A stretch of DNA of 64,000 nucleotides. Source: Photobacterium jeanii (GTDB lineage: Bacteria > Pseudomonadota > Gammaproteobacteria > Enterobacterales > Vibrionaceae). Positions 10,169 to 17,998 of this stretch are shown one piece after another. The DNA lies in contig NZ_LVHF01000012.1 of assembly GCF_001650345.1 (NCBI RefSeq), forward strand, positions 930,001-994,000, given 5' to 3'. The notes below the pieces were generated by a model. It searched no databases and was not told the DNA's origin. It saw only the letters and a list, made by a program, of their open reading frames with translations. Numbering within the stretch: position 1 is the stretch's first letter; each line of letters starts with the position of its first letter. The position numbers were made by a program, and so were the translations under genes.

Positions 10169-11077
10169 GTGTTAAAGAGAATTGCAGTACTTTATGGCGG
10201 ATGCTCTAGTGAACGCACAGTTTCGTTAATGTCGGGTGAAGCAGTTTCGGCAGCGCTTAGTCGTAAAGGCTACGAAGTCGTGCCTGTTGATATTGATGAA
10301 AACTTTGATATTACGACCCTTAAGCAATACCAAGTTGATAAAGCTTTCTTAGCCTTACATGGCGGTATCGGTGAAGACGGTACCTTACAAGCCGCGTTAA
10401 AAATGTTGAATATCCCTTACACGGGCAGCCACCACCGCGCATCGGCCATTGGTATTGATAAATCCTTAACTAAAAAAGTTTGGCAAGCCGCGGGGATCCC
10501 TACCCCAAATTTTGTTGAACTGCAGAAAGACTTCTTTCAACCTAATCAAATCAGTGAGCGCTTTGCCAACTTCACCTTCCCTGTTGTTGTAAAACCTGCG
10601 ACTCAAGGTTGTAGTATTGGTATCAACCAAGCTAATGACATGGAAGAGTTAAAATTCTACATTGATGAAGCTTTCAAATATGAAGATACCATTCTGGTTG
10701 AAGCCTACGTACACGGCCGTGAATACACGGTGAGTATTCTGGGCGATCAAGTGCTGCCTTCAGTTGAAATCAAACACTCACACTCTTTCTTTGATCATGA
10801 AGCTAAGTTCAAGTCGGCTGATACTAAATACCTGTGTCCCGCTGAATTAACTGAAGAGCAAGAAAAAGCGATTCGCTCGCTTGCTCGCCGTGCCTTTGAC
10901 TGTGTAGGCGCTTCTGGCTGGGGACGTGTTGATATCATGGCCGATGAAAAAGGTTACTTCTATGCCATTGAAGTTAATACCATCCCAGGCATGACAGAGC
11001 GTAGTGTATTCCCGCTAGCAAGCCAAGAAGCAGGGCTTAACTACGACGATACTGTCGACGCTATCCTAAACGTATAG
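10169..11077 (+). CDS. ddl: D-alanine--D-alanine ligase (variant active site)
   Basis: ATP-grasp ligase making the D-Ala-D-Ala terminus of the peptidoglycan stem. It has 302 residues, is closest in layout to E. coli DdlB, and lies outside the dcw division cluster. Visible are the N-terminal SSERTVSL with Glu15, HGGIGEDG (64-71), the ATP-binding Lys142, the omega loop with Lys213, and metal ligands Asp255, Glu268 and Asn270 (EVNTIPGM). Two positions differ from the classical triad of DdlB (Glu15, Ser150, Tyr216): Cys148 and Phe214 take the place of Ser and Tyr. It starts with GTG after a short AT-rich spacer; no good Shine-Dalgarno is visible. A second, standard Ddl is likely elsewhere in the genome. 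Product specificity is therefore less certain than the family call. Confidence 0.93.
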   Translation: MLKRIAVLYGGCSSERTVSLMSGEAVSAALSRKGYEVVPVDIDENFDITTLKQYQVDKAFLALHGGIGEDGTLQAALKMLNIPYTGSHHRASAIGIDKSLTKKVWQAAGIPTPNFVELQKDFFQPNQISERFANFTFPVVVKPATQGCSIGINQANDMEELKFYIDEAFKYEDTILVEAYVHGREYTVSILGDQVLPSVEIKHSHSFFDHEAKFKSADTKYLCPAELTEEQEKAIRSLARRAFDCVGASGWGRVDIMADEKGYFYAIEVNTIPGMTERSVFPLASQEAGLNYDDTVDAILNV

Positions 11078-11109
11078 CCAACAAGGTTCACTACCTTACT
11101 AACTAACTC

Positions 11110-11139
11110 AAAGAGACGACTTCCCCCTCGTCTCTTTTT
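11110..11139 (+). terminator. ddl terminator
   Basis: AAAGAGACGA / TCGTCTCTTT stem with a C-rich loop, followed by T residues, about 30 bp after the ddl stop. Confidence 0.9.
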
Positions 11140-11260
11140 GTTTATAAGTCTGTTCTTAATTGATAAGTTTGATATTAGATTAATTCCAGTTTTACCATTG
11201 CCTTCTCTTGGCGTCTGCCGCAAAATTCCTTCTTATCGCTTATTCAGAAGGACTTGCCCC

Positions 11261-12289
11261 ATGTTCTGTATCACCTCTCCTGATTTTTCATCCCGAAGCC
11301 AGATCCAAGACAAAATCAACAACAAAACAAAACCTTTGGGTTCGCTAGGTAAACTAGAGCAAGTTGCAGAGCAAATCGCGCAAATCCAACAACAAACACA
11401 ACTCTCGATTAAGCAACCACATATGGTTGTCTTTGCCGCTGATCACGGTATTGCCAGCCACAACATCAGCATTGCTCCACAAGCCGTCACCCAGCAAATG
11501 GTGGCTAACTTTCTTCAAGGTGGTGCTGCTATCAACTGCTTTTGTCGCAGCAACGACATGGCAATGACAGTGGTTGATGCCGGGATCTTGGTTGAGCCCG
11601 ATGATCATCCTATGCTGAAAAAACAACGTATTGCCGCTGGAACGCAAGATTTTAGTCAGCAAGCAGCAATGACGCATGAACAAGCTCAACAAGCCATGGC
11701 TTATGGGGCAGATATCGTCCACCAAATCCACCAGTCGGGCTGTAATACCATAGGCTTTGGTGAAATGGGGATTGGCAACACCAGTAGCGCAACAGCCATT
11801 ATGGCAAGCTTACTTCACTTGCCATTGGATGAGTGTATTGGGCGAGGTACAGGTATCAGTGATGAGCAACTCAACACCAAAGCCGAGCTCATTGGGAAAG
11901 GTTTAGATATACACCAAGGTAAACTCGACACACCACTCGATATTCTGGCCAATGTAGGTGGGTTTGAAATCGCGCAAATGGTAGGCGCAATGCTACAAGC
12001 CGCTCAAAACCAAATGTTGATACTCGTAGACGGCTTTATCGCAACGGCTTCAGCATTCCTTGCCGTTCGTATGTACCCAGAGGCCAACCATTACTTTATT
12101 TACTGCCATTGCTCCCAAGAAGCAGGCCACCAACGTATGTTAAGCCAACTAGAAGCAACGCCATTACTGGACTTAGGCTTACGCCTTGGTGAGGGTACTG
12201 GCGCAGCACTTGCGCTACCACTGCTAAAAGCAGCATGTGCTTTTTATAATGACATGGCGAGCTTTGACCAAGCAGGAGTCACAGTGTGA
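11261..12289 (+). CDS. cobT: Nicotinate-nucleotide--dimethylbenzimidazole phosphoribosyltransferase CobT
   Basis: CobT makes alpha-ribazole-5'-phosphate, the lower-ligand precursor of cobalamin. The 342-residue product has NKTKPLGSLGKLE near the N-terminus, the VVFAADHGIA segment and the C-terminal LRLGEGTGAALALPLLKAA with the catalytic Glu at about residue 311. The frame is open 41 codons upstream of the chosen ATG, but that stretch is non-coding in character and includes the ddl terminator region. An AGAAGG ribosome binding site lies about 10 bp before ATG 11261. It overlaps cobS by 4 bp (GTGA), so the two are translationally coupled. No cobalamin riboswitch is visible upstream. Confidence 0.96.
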   Translation: MFCITSPDFSSRSQIQDKINNKTKPLGSLGKLEQVAEQIAQIQQQTQLSIKQPHMVVFAADHGIASHNISIAPQAVTQQMVANFLQGGAAINCFCRSNDMAMTVVDAGILVEPDDHPMLKKQRIAAGTQDFSQQAAMTHEQAQQAMAYGADIVHQIHQSGCNTIGFGEMGIGNTSSATAIMASLLHLPLDECIGRGTGISDEQLNTKAELIGKGLDIHQGKLDTPLDILANVGGFEIAQMVGAMLQAAQNQMLILVDGFIATASAFLAVRMYPEANHYFIYCHCSQEAGHQRMLSQLEATPLLDLGLRLGEGTGAALALPLLKAACAFYNDMASFDQAGVTV

Positions 12290-13179
12290 GTACCACGCCA
12301 AACCCAATTGAGCAAAGCGGCTCAAGTCCAAACAGTCCAGAATACAGCAGCGCTGAGGTAAATAGCTCAGCGCAAGCACCAATTGCTGACGGTGAATGCT
12401 CGCCGCTTAAAAAGCAATGGCAAATATTCTTGGTCGCACTGGCGTTTTTTACCCGAATACCAATCCCTGCCAATACTCCCTACTCTAGCGAGCGTTTAAA
12501 TCAAGCGAACCGTTATTTCGGGCTAGTTGGTTGTATCGTCGGAGCTTGTAGTGCCCTCGTCTACCTACTAGCTGCCAGCCTACTAACGCCACCTTTGGCA
12601 ATTGGTCTAGCCATTGCCACCAGCCTATTACTAACAGGCGCTTTTCATGAAGATGGACTGGCGGATGTCTTTGATGGCTTCGGCGGTGGCTGGACAGTAG
12701 AGCAGAAGCTTTCAATCATGAAAGACTCACGCTTAGGCACCTATGGCGCAGCAGCATTGGTTGTTTGTATCGGCACAAAGTGGTTAGCTCTTAGCACGTT
12801 AGCAGAACATAGTGTGTGGCTCCCCGCTTTAGCACTGTTTAGTCTCCATGGCTTAAGCCGTGTTTGTGCTGCAAGCCTTATATTCTCTTACCCATATGTT
12901 AGGGCAGATCAAACCAGTAAAGTGAAACCACTGGCGAACCAGCAAACACAGTTAGACCTCTGGGTACTGATGCTCACGGCTTTAGTTTTATTAGCTTTAT
13001 TTCCCTTAGCAACAGCGTGTAGCCTAGCGCTATGCCTTATTTTTGTGCGCTATGCTTGCGGTAAGTGGTTTAAGCGCCAACTGGGCGGATATACCGGTGA
13101 TTGCCTCGGTGCCGCACAACAACTAAGTGAAGTCAGTGGTTACCTATTACTTGTTGCCCTTAGCGCAAGTAGCCTGTGA
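12286..13179 (+). CDS. cobS: Cobalamin-5'-phosphate synthase CobS
   Basis: Integral membrane enzyme joining AdoCbi-GDP with alpha-ribazole(-phosphate), the last assembly step of cobalamin. The core has FFTRIPIP, LTGAFHEDGLADVFDGFGGG (metal-binding Asp residues) and the C-terminal GGYTGDCLGAAQQLSEV motif, with about six hydrophobic helices. At 297 residues it is about 50 longer than E. coli CobS (247). The excess is a Ser/Pro/Asn-rich N-terminal extension before LKKQWQIFLVALAFFTR at about residue 41. Start GTG overlaps the cobT stop. A later start was considered, but no in-frame ATG precedes the core, so the extension is probably real. cobU and cobC are not adjacent. Confidence 0.94.
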   Translation: MSTTPNPIEQSGSSPNSPEYSSAEVNSSAQAPIADGECSPLKKQWQIFLVALAFFTRIPIPANTPYSSERLNQANRYFGLVGCIVGACSALVYLLAASLLTPPLAIGLAIATSLLLTGAFHEDGLADVFDGFGGGWTVEQKLSIMKDSRLGTYGAAALVVCIGTKWLALSTLAEHSVWLPALALFSLHGLSRVCAASLIFSYPYVRADQTSKVKPLANQQTQLDLWVLMLTALVLLALFPLATACSLALCLIFVRYACGKWFKRQLGGYTGDCLGAAQQLSEVSGYLLLVALSASSL

Positions 13180-13263
13180 TCATGACTCAAATCATGTTAC
13201 GAATAAGAAAAACTCTCTCGTAAAATAAAACAATTAAAAGCTTAGGTTCTTAAGGAAGTATTC

Positions 13264-13866
13264 ATGGCAGATCAACAAAAAACAGAGCGCTATAAAGCGC
13301 GCCAACAGAAAGTAAAAGAAAGTATCGACGCTAAAGTCGACGCAGCACAAATTGAAAAGGGCTTGTTCCTTATCATCACAGGAAACGGTAAAGGTAAGTC
13401 AACCTCCGGTTTTGGGACCATTGCCCGTGCAGTCGGTCATGGTCAACGTTGCGGTGTGGGTCAATTTATCAAAGGTACATGGGATTGCGGTGAACGAAAT
13501 CTACTTGAGCAACACGGTGTCAACTTTGCTGTTATGGCGACAGGCTTTACATGGGAAACCCAAAACAAAGAAGCCGATACTCAAGCCGCGCAAAGCACGT
13601 GGGTAGAATGTAAGAAAATGCTTGCTGATGAACAATACGATGTGGTGCTGCTTGATGAAATGACCTACATGGTGAATTACGGCTATATTGAGCTAACAGA
13701 AGTTATTGAGGCTATCAATAACCGACCAGCATCGCAGTCGGTGATCATCACAGGACGTGCCGCTCACCGCGAATTAATTGAATTAGCTGACACCGTTTCG
13801 GAAGTTCGCAATGTTAAACATGCTTTTGAAAATGGCATTAAAGCGCGCAAAGGTGTCGACTGGTAA
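13264..13866 (+). CDS. cobO: Cob(I)yrinic acid a,c-diamide adenosyltransferase
   Basis: CobO/BtuR (CobA-type) corrinoid adenosyltransferase transfers 5'-deoxyadenosine from ATP to Co(I) corrinoids. The 200-residue product has a P-loop GNGKGKST at residues 40-47, the GQFIKGTWDCGERN segment, LLDEMTYMVNYGY and the conserved IITGRAAHRELIELAD. A strong AAGGAAG ribosome binding site lies just before the ATG. It is 84 bp downstream of cobS, so it may be the third gene of a cobTSO operon or have its own promoter. The cluster is consistent with salvage and late assembly of cobalamin, since no corrin-ring synthesis genes are in view. Confidence 0.95.
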   Translation: MADQQKTERYKARQQKVKESIDAKVDAAQIEKGLFLIITGNGKGKSTSGFGTIARAVGHGQRCGVGQFIKGTWDCGERNLLEQHGVNFAVMATGFTWETQNKEADTQAAQSTWVECKKMLADEQYDVVLLDEMTYMVNYGYIELTEVIEAINNRPASQSVIITGRAAHRELIELADTVSEVRNVKHAFENGIKARKGVDW

Positions 13867-13925
13867 ATATTCCCACCTTTCATTAACGACCTCCACTCAA
13901 GCCCACTCTCCTAAATTAATACTTT

Positions 13926-13960
13926 AAAAGCATAGCGTTAAATTAAACCTGTGCTTTTTT
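13926..13960 (+). terminator. cobO terminator
   Basis: AAAAGCATAG / CTGTGCTTTT stem (one G-T pair) with a 13-nt AT-rich loop and a T-run, 60 bp after the cobO stop. Confidence 0.8.
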
Positions 13961-14096
13961 CACCATACTTGTGGTGTAAGATCGCACAACATAAAACCTA
14001 AACTTGATGCTGATCGCATTTTAGAGTCATTACTCGGCAATCGTTTGCGTATTTTTATAACCTTCATCACCCCTCTACTCAACAAGAATCATAATA

Positions 14097-15473
14097 ATGT
14101 CCAAATCCTTTACGAAAAGTTTAATCGCCGCATCACTGGCTCTCACTGCACTTGCAGGTTGTAACAGTGCAGATCCAATCACCACTGTTGAAGAAGCTCG
14201 TTTCGCCACCTATAACCTGTCTTTTGATCGCAAGACATACGAAGGTCTTGTCAATGAAATGGGTCTGAGCCTTCAAGAACAATCTAGTCTTATTGCACGT
14301 TACAAAGCGAAAGATACTTCCCTAACAGACAAAGAAAAAGAAACAGCCAAGCACGTTATTCAAATTCGTAACGTCGCTGAAACCATCCAACGTGTTCGTC
14401 CAAATGCGTTTGTGCTTGCCGAGTTCAACAACGACGGTGAGGGCAAAGATATGGCTGCAATTAATGGTTTCCAAAATAACTACCTTGCACATAGCCAAAA
14501 TGGTCAACAAGCTATCTTATTCAAATATAAAAAGAACTTCGCAACGAACACAGGTAAGGCAAGTGGATTTGACCTAGACCGTAACGGCAAAAAAACCGAC
14601 ACCCATAACGATGCATGGGGCTTTGGCGAATACCACGGCCAGTACGCATTCGCGATTTTCTCTCAATTTGAAATTGACGAGTCAAATGTACGCACTTTCC
14701 AAAACTTTAAATGGAAAGACATGCCAGGTGAGAAAAATATCCCAATTGTCGATTGTAAAAGCCCAAAAACAGGCAAAAATATCTGCCCGGCAGGCATGAA
14801 AGAGGGCGATGCGTGGTACTCAAAAGAAGCTTGGGAGCAAATACCATTATCTTCGAAGAACCACGTCGATGTACCACTATTCATTCCAACCGCAACAGGC
14901 AATCAAACTATTCACTTCCTAGTGTCGCACCCTGCTCCACCAGTTTTCAATAATGTTGCCAACCACAACTACGAGCACAATCGCGCTGAACTGAAATTTT
15001 GGAATGACTACATCAACAGCGAAACATACTTCTATGATGATAAAGGCAAGCGTGGTGGCCTAACTGCGGGATCTAAATTTGTCATTGCAGGTGACATGAA
15101 TGCCGATGCCTTAAAAGGTGACGGTGATCGCCGCATGATTGCCGACTTGCTAAAGAGTCATTACGTTAACACCAGCGCGACCATTGGCGACAATACACCA
15201 ACCAGTAAAGGCGGCCCTGAGTGTTTCGATCTTGGTCACTGCAAAGCTGCCAACAAAGACACGCTTTACCCTGAGGCGATCACTAGTGTGTCAGGCCTAC
15301 GTCTTGATTACGTGATCCCATCAGCCAACATTACCGTCAAAAATTCAGGAGTATTCTTTCCTGCAAGTAACGAAGAAGGCTATCACCTAGTATTTGATAA
15401 AGAACTTGGGGCAAGCAAAGGCGTAACTTCAGACCATCGCATGGTGTGGGTTGACTTCGATTTAAGTAAATAA
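14097..15473 (+). CDS. Endonuclease/exonuclease/phosphatase-fold lipoprotein
   Basis: A secreted hydrolase of the EEP (DNase I-like) superfamily, 458 residues. The signal peptide ends in a lipobox (LAGC, Cys22) with Asn at +2, suggesting outer-membrane anchoring. EEP motifs appear in order: ATYNLSFD (metal Asn), VLAEFNNDG (metal Glu), VSHPAPPV (His), IAGDMNADAL (catalytic Asp/Asn), RLDYVIPS and SDHRMVW (final Asp-His). Two Cys pairs (IVDCKSP/NICPAG and PECFDLGHCK) could form disulfides. Substrate is not predictable: the fold covers nucleases, phosphodiesterases and phospholipases. psiE lies 260 bp downstream, which hints at phosphate scavenging, but I found no Pho box. A terminator follows directly. 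Confidence 0.85.
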   Translation: MSKSFTKSLIAASLALTALAGCNSADPITTVEEARFATYNLSFDRKTYEGLVNEMGLSLQEQSSLIARYKAKDTSLTDKEKETAKHVIQIRNVAETIQRVRPNAFVLAEFNNDGEGKDMAAINGFQNNYLAHSQNGQQAILFKYKKNFATNTGKASGFDLDRNGKKTDTHNDAWGFGEYHGQYAFAIFSQFEIDESNVRTFQNFKWKDMPGEKNIPIVDCKSPKTGKNICPAGMKEGDAWYSKEAWEQIPLSSKNHVDVPLFIPTATGNQTIHFLVSHPAPPVFNNVANHNYEHNRAELKFWNDYINSETYFYDDKGKRGGLTAGSKFVIAGDMNADALKGDGDRRMIADLLKSHYVNTSATIGDNTPTSKGGPECFDLGHCKAANKDTLYPEAITSVSGLRLDYVIPSANITVKNSGVFFPASNEEGYHLVFDKELGASKGVTSDHRMVWVDFDLSK

Positions 15474-15513
15474 GTCACGTCAATGACGATTAAAGTCGCT
15501 TAATAGTTTCACT

Positions 15514-15539
15514 CAAAGCCCCTTCACCGGGGCTTTGTT
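15514..15539 (+). terminator. Terminator of the EEP lipoprotein gene
   Basis: CAAAGCCCC / GGGGCTTTG stem with a TTCAC loop; the T-run after it is short (TTATT). Confidence 0.8.
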
Positions 15540-15628
15540 ATTCCTGTTGAAGATAGTTAAACCACCGCTCCCCTCATAATAATTTTTCAATCCCCAGCTG
15601 GTAACTATGCGTTTAGGCGATATTTTTC

Positions 15629-15656
15629 TTTGCATTTAGCATAAGCTTTCTATAAT
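15629..15656 (+). promoter_or_regulatory. Putative sigma-70 promoter of psiE
   Basis: A perfect -10 TATAAT at 15651-15656 with a TTTGCA -35-like hexamer 16 bp upstream (15629-15634), about 80 bp before the psiE start. No Pho box (CTGTCAT repeats) is visible around it. Confidence 0.45.
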
Positions 15657-15734
15657 ACCCGCCACAATAATAACAGCAGTGCCTTTGTATAAAGCGCTGA
15701 TAACACTAAGCTACACGCGTATTTGGAGCAGCTA

Positions 15735-16169
15735 ATGCCTTCACACTTACCTAAAGTTTTTACTTCCCGCTTCCTGAAAGTTTTCCATGTTTTAGAGGCT
15801 ATTTTACTGGTCGCCATTACACTTGCGACCTTGCTAGCAATGGTTAACGAGTTTATTCATGTTTTTGTTGAGCAGAATATCCAGCTTACCGACATCTTAC
15901 TGATGTTTATTTATCTGGAAGTGCTAGCAATGGTGCAGCAATTTGTTGCCAATGGGAAAATTCCTGTTCGCTACCCGATTTACATCGCGATTATGGCAAT
16001 TGCGCGCTACATCACCTTAGGTATGAAAGAGTTAGATGGCATGTTTGTGGTGTGGCTATCGCTAGCTGCATTTATTCTTGCCGCAGCAACGCTGTTAATT
16101 CGTATTGGTCACCATTACTGGCCTTACGAGCAAGTCACAGACCCATCTAAGATCCAGCCTGAAGATTAA
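15735..16169 (+). CDS. psiE: PsiE-family inner membrane protein
   Basis: PsiE is a small inner-membrane protein named for phosphate-starvation induction in E. coli; its molecular role is unknown. The 144-residue product has four hydrophobic helices, with the family signatures FIYLEVLAMVQQFVANGKIPVRYPIYIAIMAIARY in the middle and a His/Trp-rich C-terminal HHYWPYE. The reading frame can be opened four codons earlier at a TTG, but the ATG at 15735 has GGAG at a suitable distance and is preferred. It is monocistronic between two terminators. Confidence 0.88.
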   Translation: MPSHLPKVFTSRFLKVFHVLEAILLVAITLATLLAMVNEFIHVFVEQNIQLTDILLMFIYLEVLAMVQQFVANGKIPVRYPIYIAIMAIARYITLGMKELDGMFVVWLSLAAFILAAATLLIRIGHHYWPYEQVTDPSKIQPED

Positions 16170-16192
16170 TATTACAAACGCACTTCAAACAA

Positions 16193-16225
16193 AAAAACGG
16201 ATACCCCAAAGGAGTATCCGTTTTT
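16193..16225. terminator. Terminator between psiE and dcuB
   Basis: AAAAACGGATAC / GTATCCGTTTTT stem, 9-nt loop. A- and T-runs on both sides suit the two convergent genes. Confidence 0.85.
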
Positions 16226-16280
16226 ACTAACTGCCTAAATACAGTCTGATTCAATATTGCCTTGTAGGGCGGCTTCGCGG

Positions 16281-17606
16281 TTACACAACTACTTGTGCAA
16301 TAGTGTAGCCAAAGGCACAAGCTGATATCACACCAATCAAACCAGGCACCATGAAACTGTGGTTGAAGTAGTACTTACCAATTTTGGTAGTACCCGTTAC
16401 ATCAAAGTTACAGGTTGCGATATCTGATGGGTAGTTTGGAATGAAGAAGTAACCATAAGTTGCTGGCATCAAACCAATCAATAGTGCTGGGTTTAGGCCC
16501 ATCGCCATACCAACAGGTAGCATCATACGCGCTGTTGCTGCTTGGCTGTTAACCACAACAGATACAATGAATAGCGCTAGTGCGAATGTCCATGGGTAAC
16601 CCTGAACCATTTCAGTAATACCTGATTTGAACGAAGGCATAGCATATTGGAAGTATGTATCACTCATCCAAGCGATACCGAAGATAGCGATTGCAGCAAC
16701 CATCCCTGATTTGAATACAACCCCTTCTGGCACTTTCTGAACGTTAGTACGCGTTACCAACAAGATCAGACCACCGAATGCCAGCATCATCATTTGGATG
16801 ATCAATGACATAGAGATTGGCTTAGTTGCATCACCAATCGTACGGATCTCAGGCACCATAGCAACGATAACAATCGAAACCAATGCTAGTACGAACAGTA
16901 GTACCGCGTGCTTAGCCGAAGCTGGTAGTTTCTCATCCAAAGACGTAGAAGTAGTATGTAGGATTTTTTCACGCCAAATTGGGTCTTCTAGGCGACGTTG
17001 GTACTCTGGATCATCCGCTAGCTCTTTACCACGGCGAAGGCTGTAGAGCGACAGTAGTACCGTACCCAAAAGTGTTGACGGTACAGTCACCATCAGAATT
17101 GTTAGTAAGTGGATACTTTCGTTGATACCAGACAACTGCGCAAGGTAGTAAACCACAGCCGCAGAAATTGGGCTGGCAGTGATTGCCAATTGTGATGCCA
17201 CTGAAGACGCCGCCATTGGACGTTCAGGACGAATACCGTTTTTCAGTGCTACGTCACCAATGATAGGCATGATTGAGTACACAGCATGGCCGGTACCTAA
17301 CATGAATGTCATGGTGTAAGTCACTAAAGGACCAAGAATGGTGACACGTTTTGGGTTACTACGCAGAATACGCTCTGCAACCTGCAACATGTACTTAAGG
17401 CCACCTGCGGCTTCTAGAATCGAAGCACAAGTTACCACGGCTAGAATAATTAACATTACTGTGATTGGTGGTGATGTCGGAGGCATACGGAAAATGAACA
17501 CCTCAATGATCAGACCTAAGCCTGACACCACACCTAAGCCGATACCGCCAAAGCGGCTACCTGCGTATAACACCAGCAACAGGAATAAAAATTCCAAATA
17601 CAACAT
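16281..17606 (-). CDS. dcuB: Anaerobic C4-dicarboxylate transporter DcuB
   Basis: DcuB exchanges fumarate for succinate across the inner membrane during fumarate respiration. The 441-residue protein is uniformly hydrophobic with Dcu-family motifs: FGGIGLGVVSGLGL, TFMLGTGHAVYSIMPIIGDVA, RPERPMAASSVASQLAI, NSQAATARMMLPV and FFIPNYPSDIA. The RPERPMAASS stretch and the SLRRGKEL loop match E. coli DcuB better than DcuA. An AGGGAG ribosome binding site precedes the ATG. A perfect FNR box lies about 93 bp upstream of the start codon, which fits anaerobic induction. No dcuSR two-component genes or fumarase are adjacent. Confidence 0.93.
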   Translation of the reverse strand: MLYLEFLFLLLVLYAGSRFGGIGLGVVSGLGLIIEVFIFRMPPTSPPITVMLIILAVVTCASILEAAGGLKYMLQVAERILRSNPKRVTILGPLVTYTMTFMLGTGHAVYSIMPIIGDVALKNGIRPERPMAASSVASQLAITASPISAAVVYYLAQLSGINESIHLLTILMVTVPSTLLGTVLLSLYSLRRGKELADDPEYQRRLEDPIWREKILHTTSTSLDEKLPASAKHAVLLFVLALVSIVIVAMVPEIRTIGDATKPISMSLIIQMMMLAFGGLILLVTRTNVQKVPEGVVFKSGMVAAIAIFGIAWMSDTYFQYAMPSFKSGITEMVQGYPWTFALALFIVSVVVNSQAATARMMLPVGMAMGLNPALLIGLMPATYGYFFIPNYPSDIATCNFDVTGTTKIGKYYFNHSFMVPGLIGVISACAFGYTIAQVVV

Positions 17607-17698
17607 GCTCGCTATCTCCCTATATCGATAATCGTTAGCTTCGAATTGAAGCCATTAATACTTTGTGGGTAGTGTGCCAGCACTATAACGCTAACTAA

Positions 17699-17712
17699 TT
17701 GATAGAAATCAA
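17699..17712 (-). promoter_or_regulatory. FNR box upstream of dcuB
   Basis: TTGATAGAAATCAA matches the consensus TTGAT-N4-ATCAA at all ten defined positions and is palindromic in the half-sites. It is centred about 99 bp upstream of the dcuB ATG, compatible with activation of a leader-bearing promoter. Spans 17699-17712. Confidence 0.75.
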
Positions 17713-17902
17713 AATGAGATTTTAAAAAAATATTATGCAGACGTTATGTGAGTGCAAGCTTAAAACAAGCTGCTAAAAACCCACAGGCGCTACATATTTT
17801 CACTGCTTTGTTTACCAGAAAGTTAACAAACAGCAACATTTATGGCGGTGATTTATATGTGCTGGGTAAACTACTGAACTATCAATATGCAGCAAAGAGG
17901 AT

Positions 17903-17945
17903 AAAAAAAGGGCAAGAAGTATGCAACTCATACCTATCCCGCCCC
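17903..17945 (-). terminator. Terminator of the DUF457 membrane protein gene
   Basis: Read on the minus strand: GGGC...GGTATG / CATACT...GCCC stem with a 2-nt bulge and G-T pairs, followed by seven T. It lies 53 bp after the stop of the gene at 17999-19066. Confidence 0.8.
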
Positions 17946-17998
17946 TCTATTGAACTAATTGTTAATAGTAGCTTTACATCCTTTTTTACGCTTGCAGC

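Larger units (their letters stand above)
17607..17998. other. Intergenic region dcuB / DUF457 gene
   Basis: About 390 bp with the dcuB leader and FNR box on one side and the DUF457-gene terminator on the other. An 87-codon plus-strand frame (17748-18011) crosses it, but it overlaps the terminator and the neighbouring gene end and has no good ribosome binding site, so I do not call it. Confidence 0.6.

Noticed and set aside
11140-11260. Possible cobalamin riboswitch before cobT
   Set aside because: The region is only about 120 bp, lacks the B12-box consensus and begins right after the ddl terminator.
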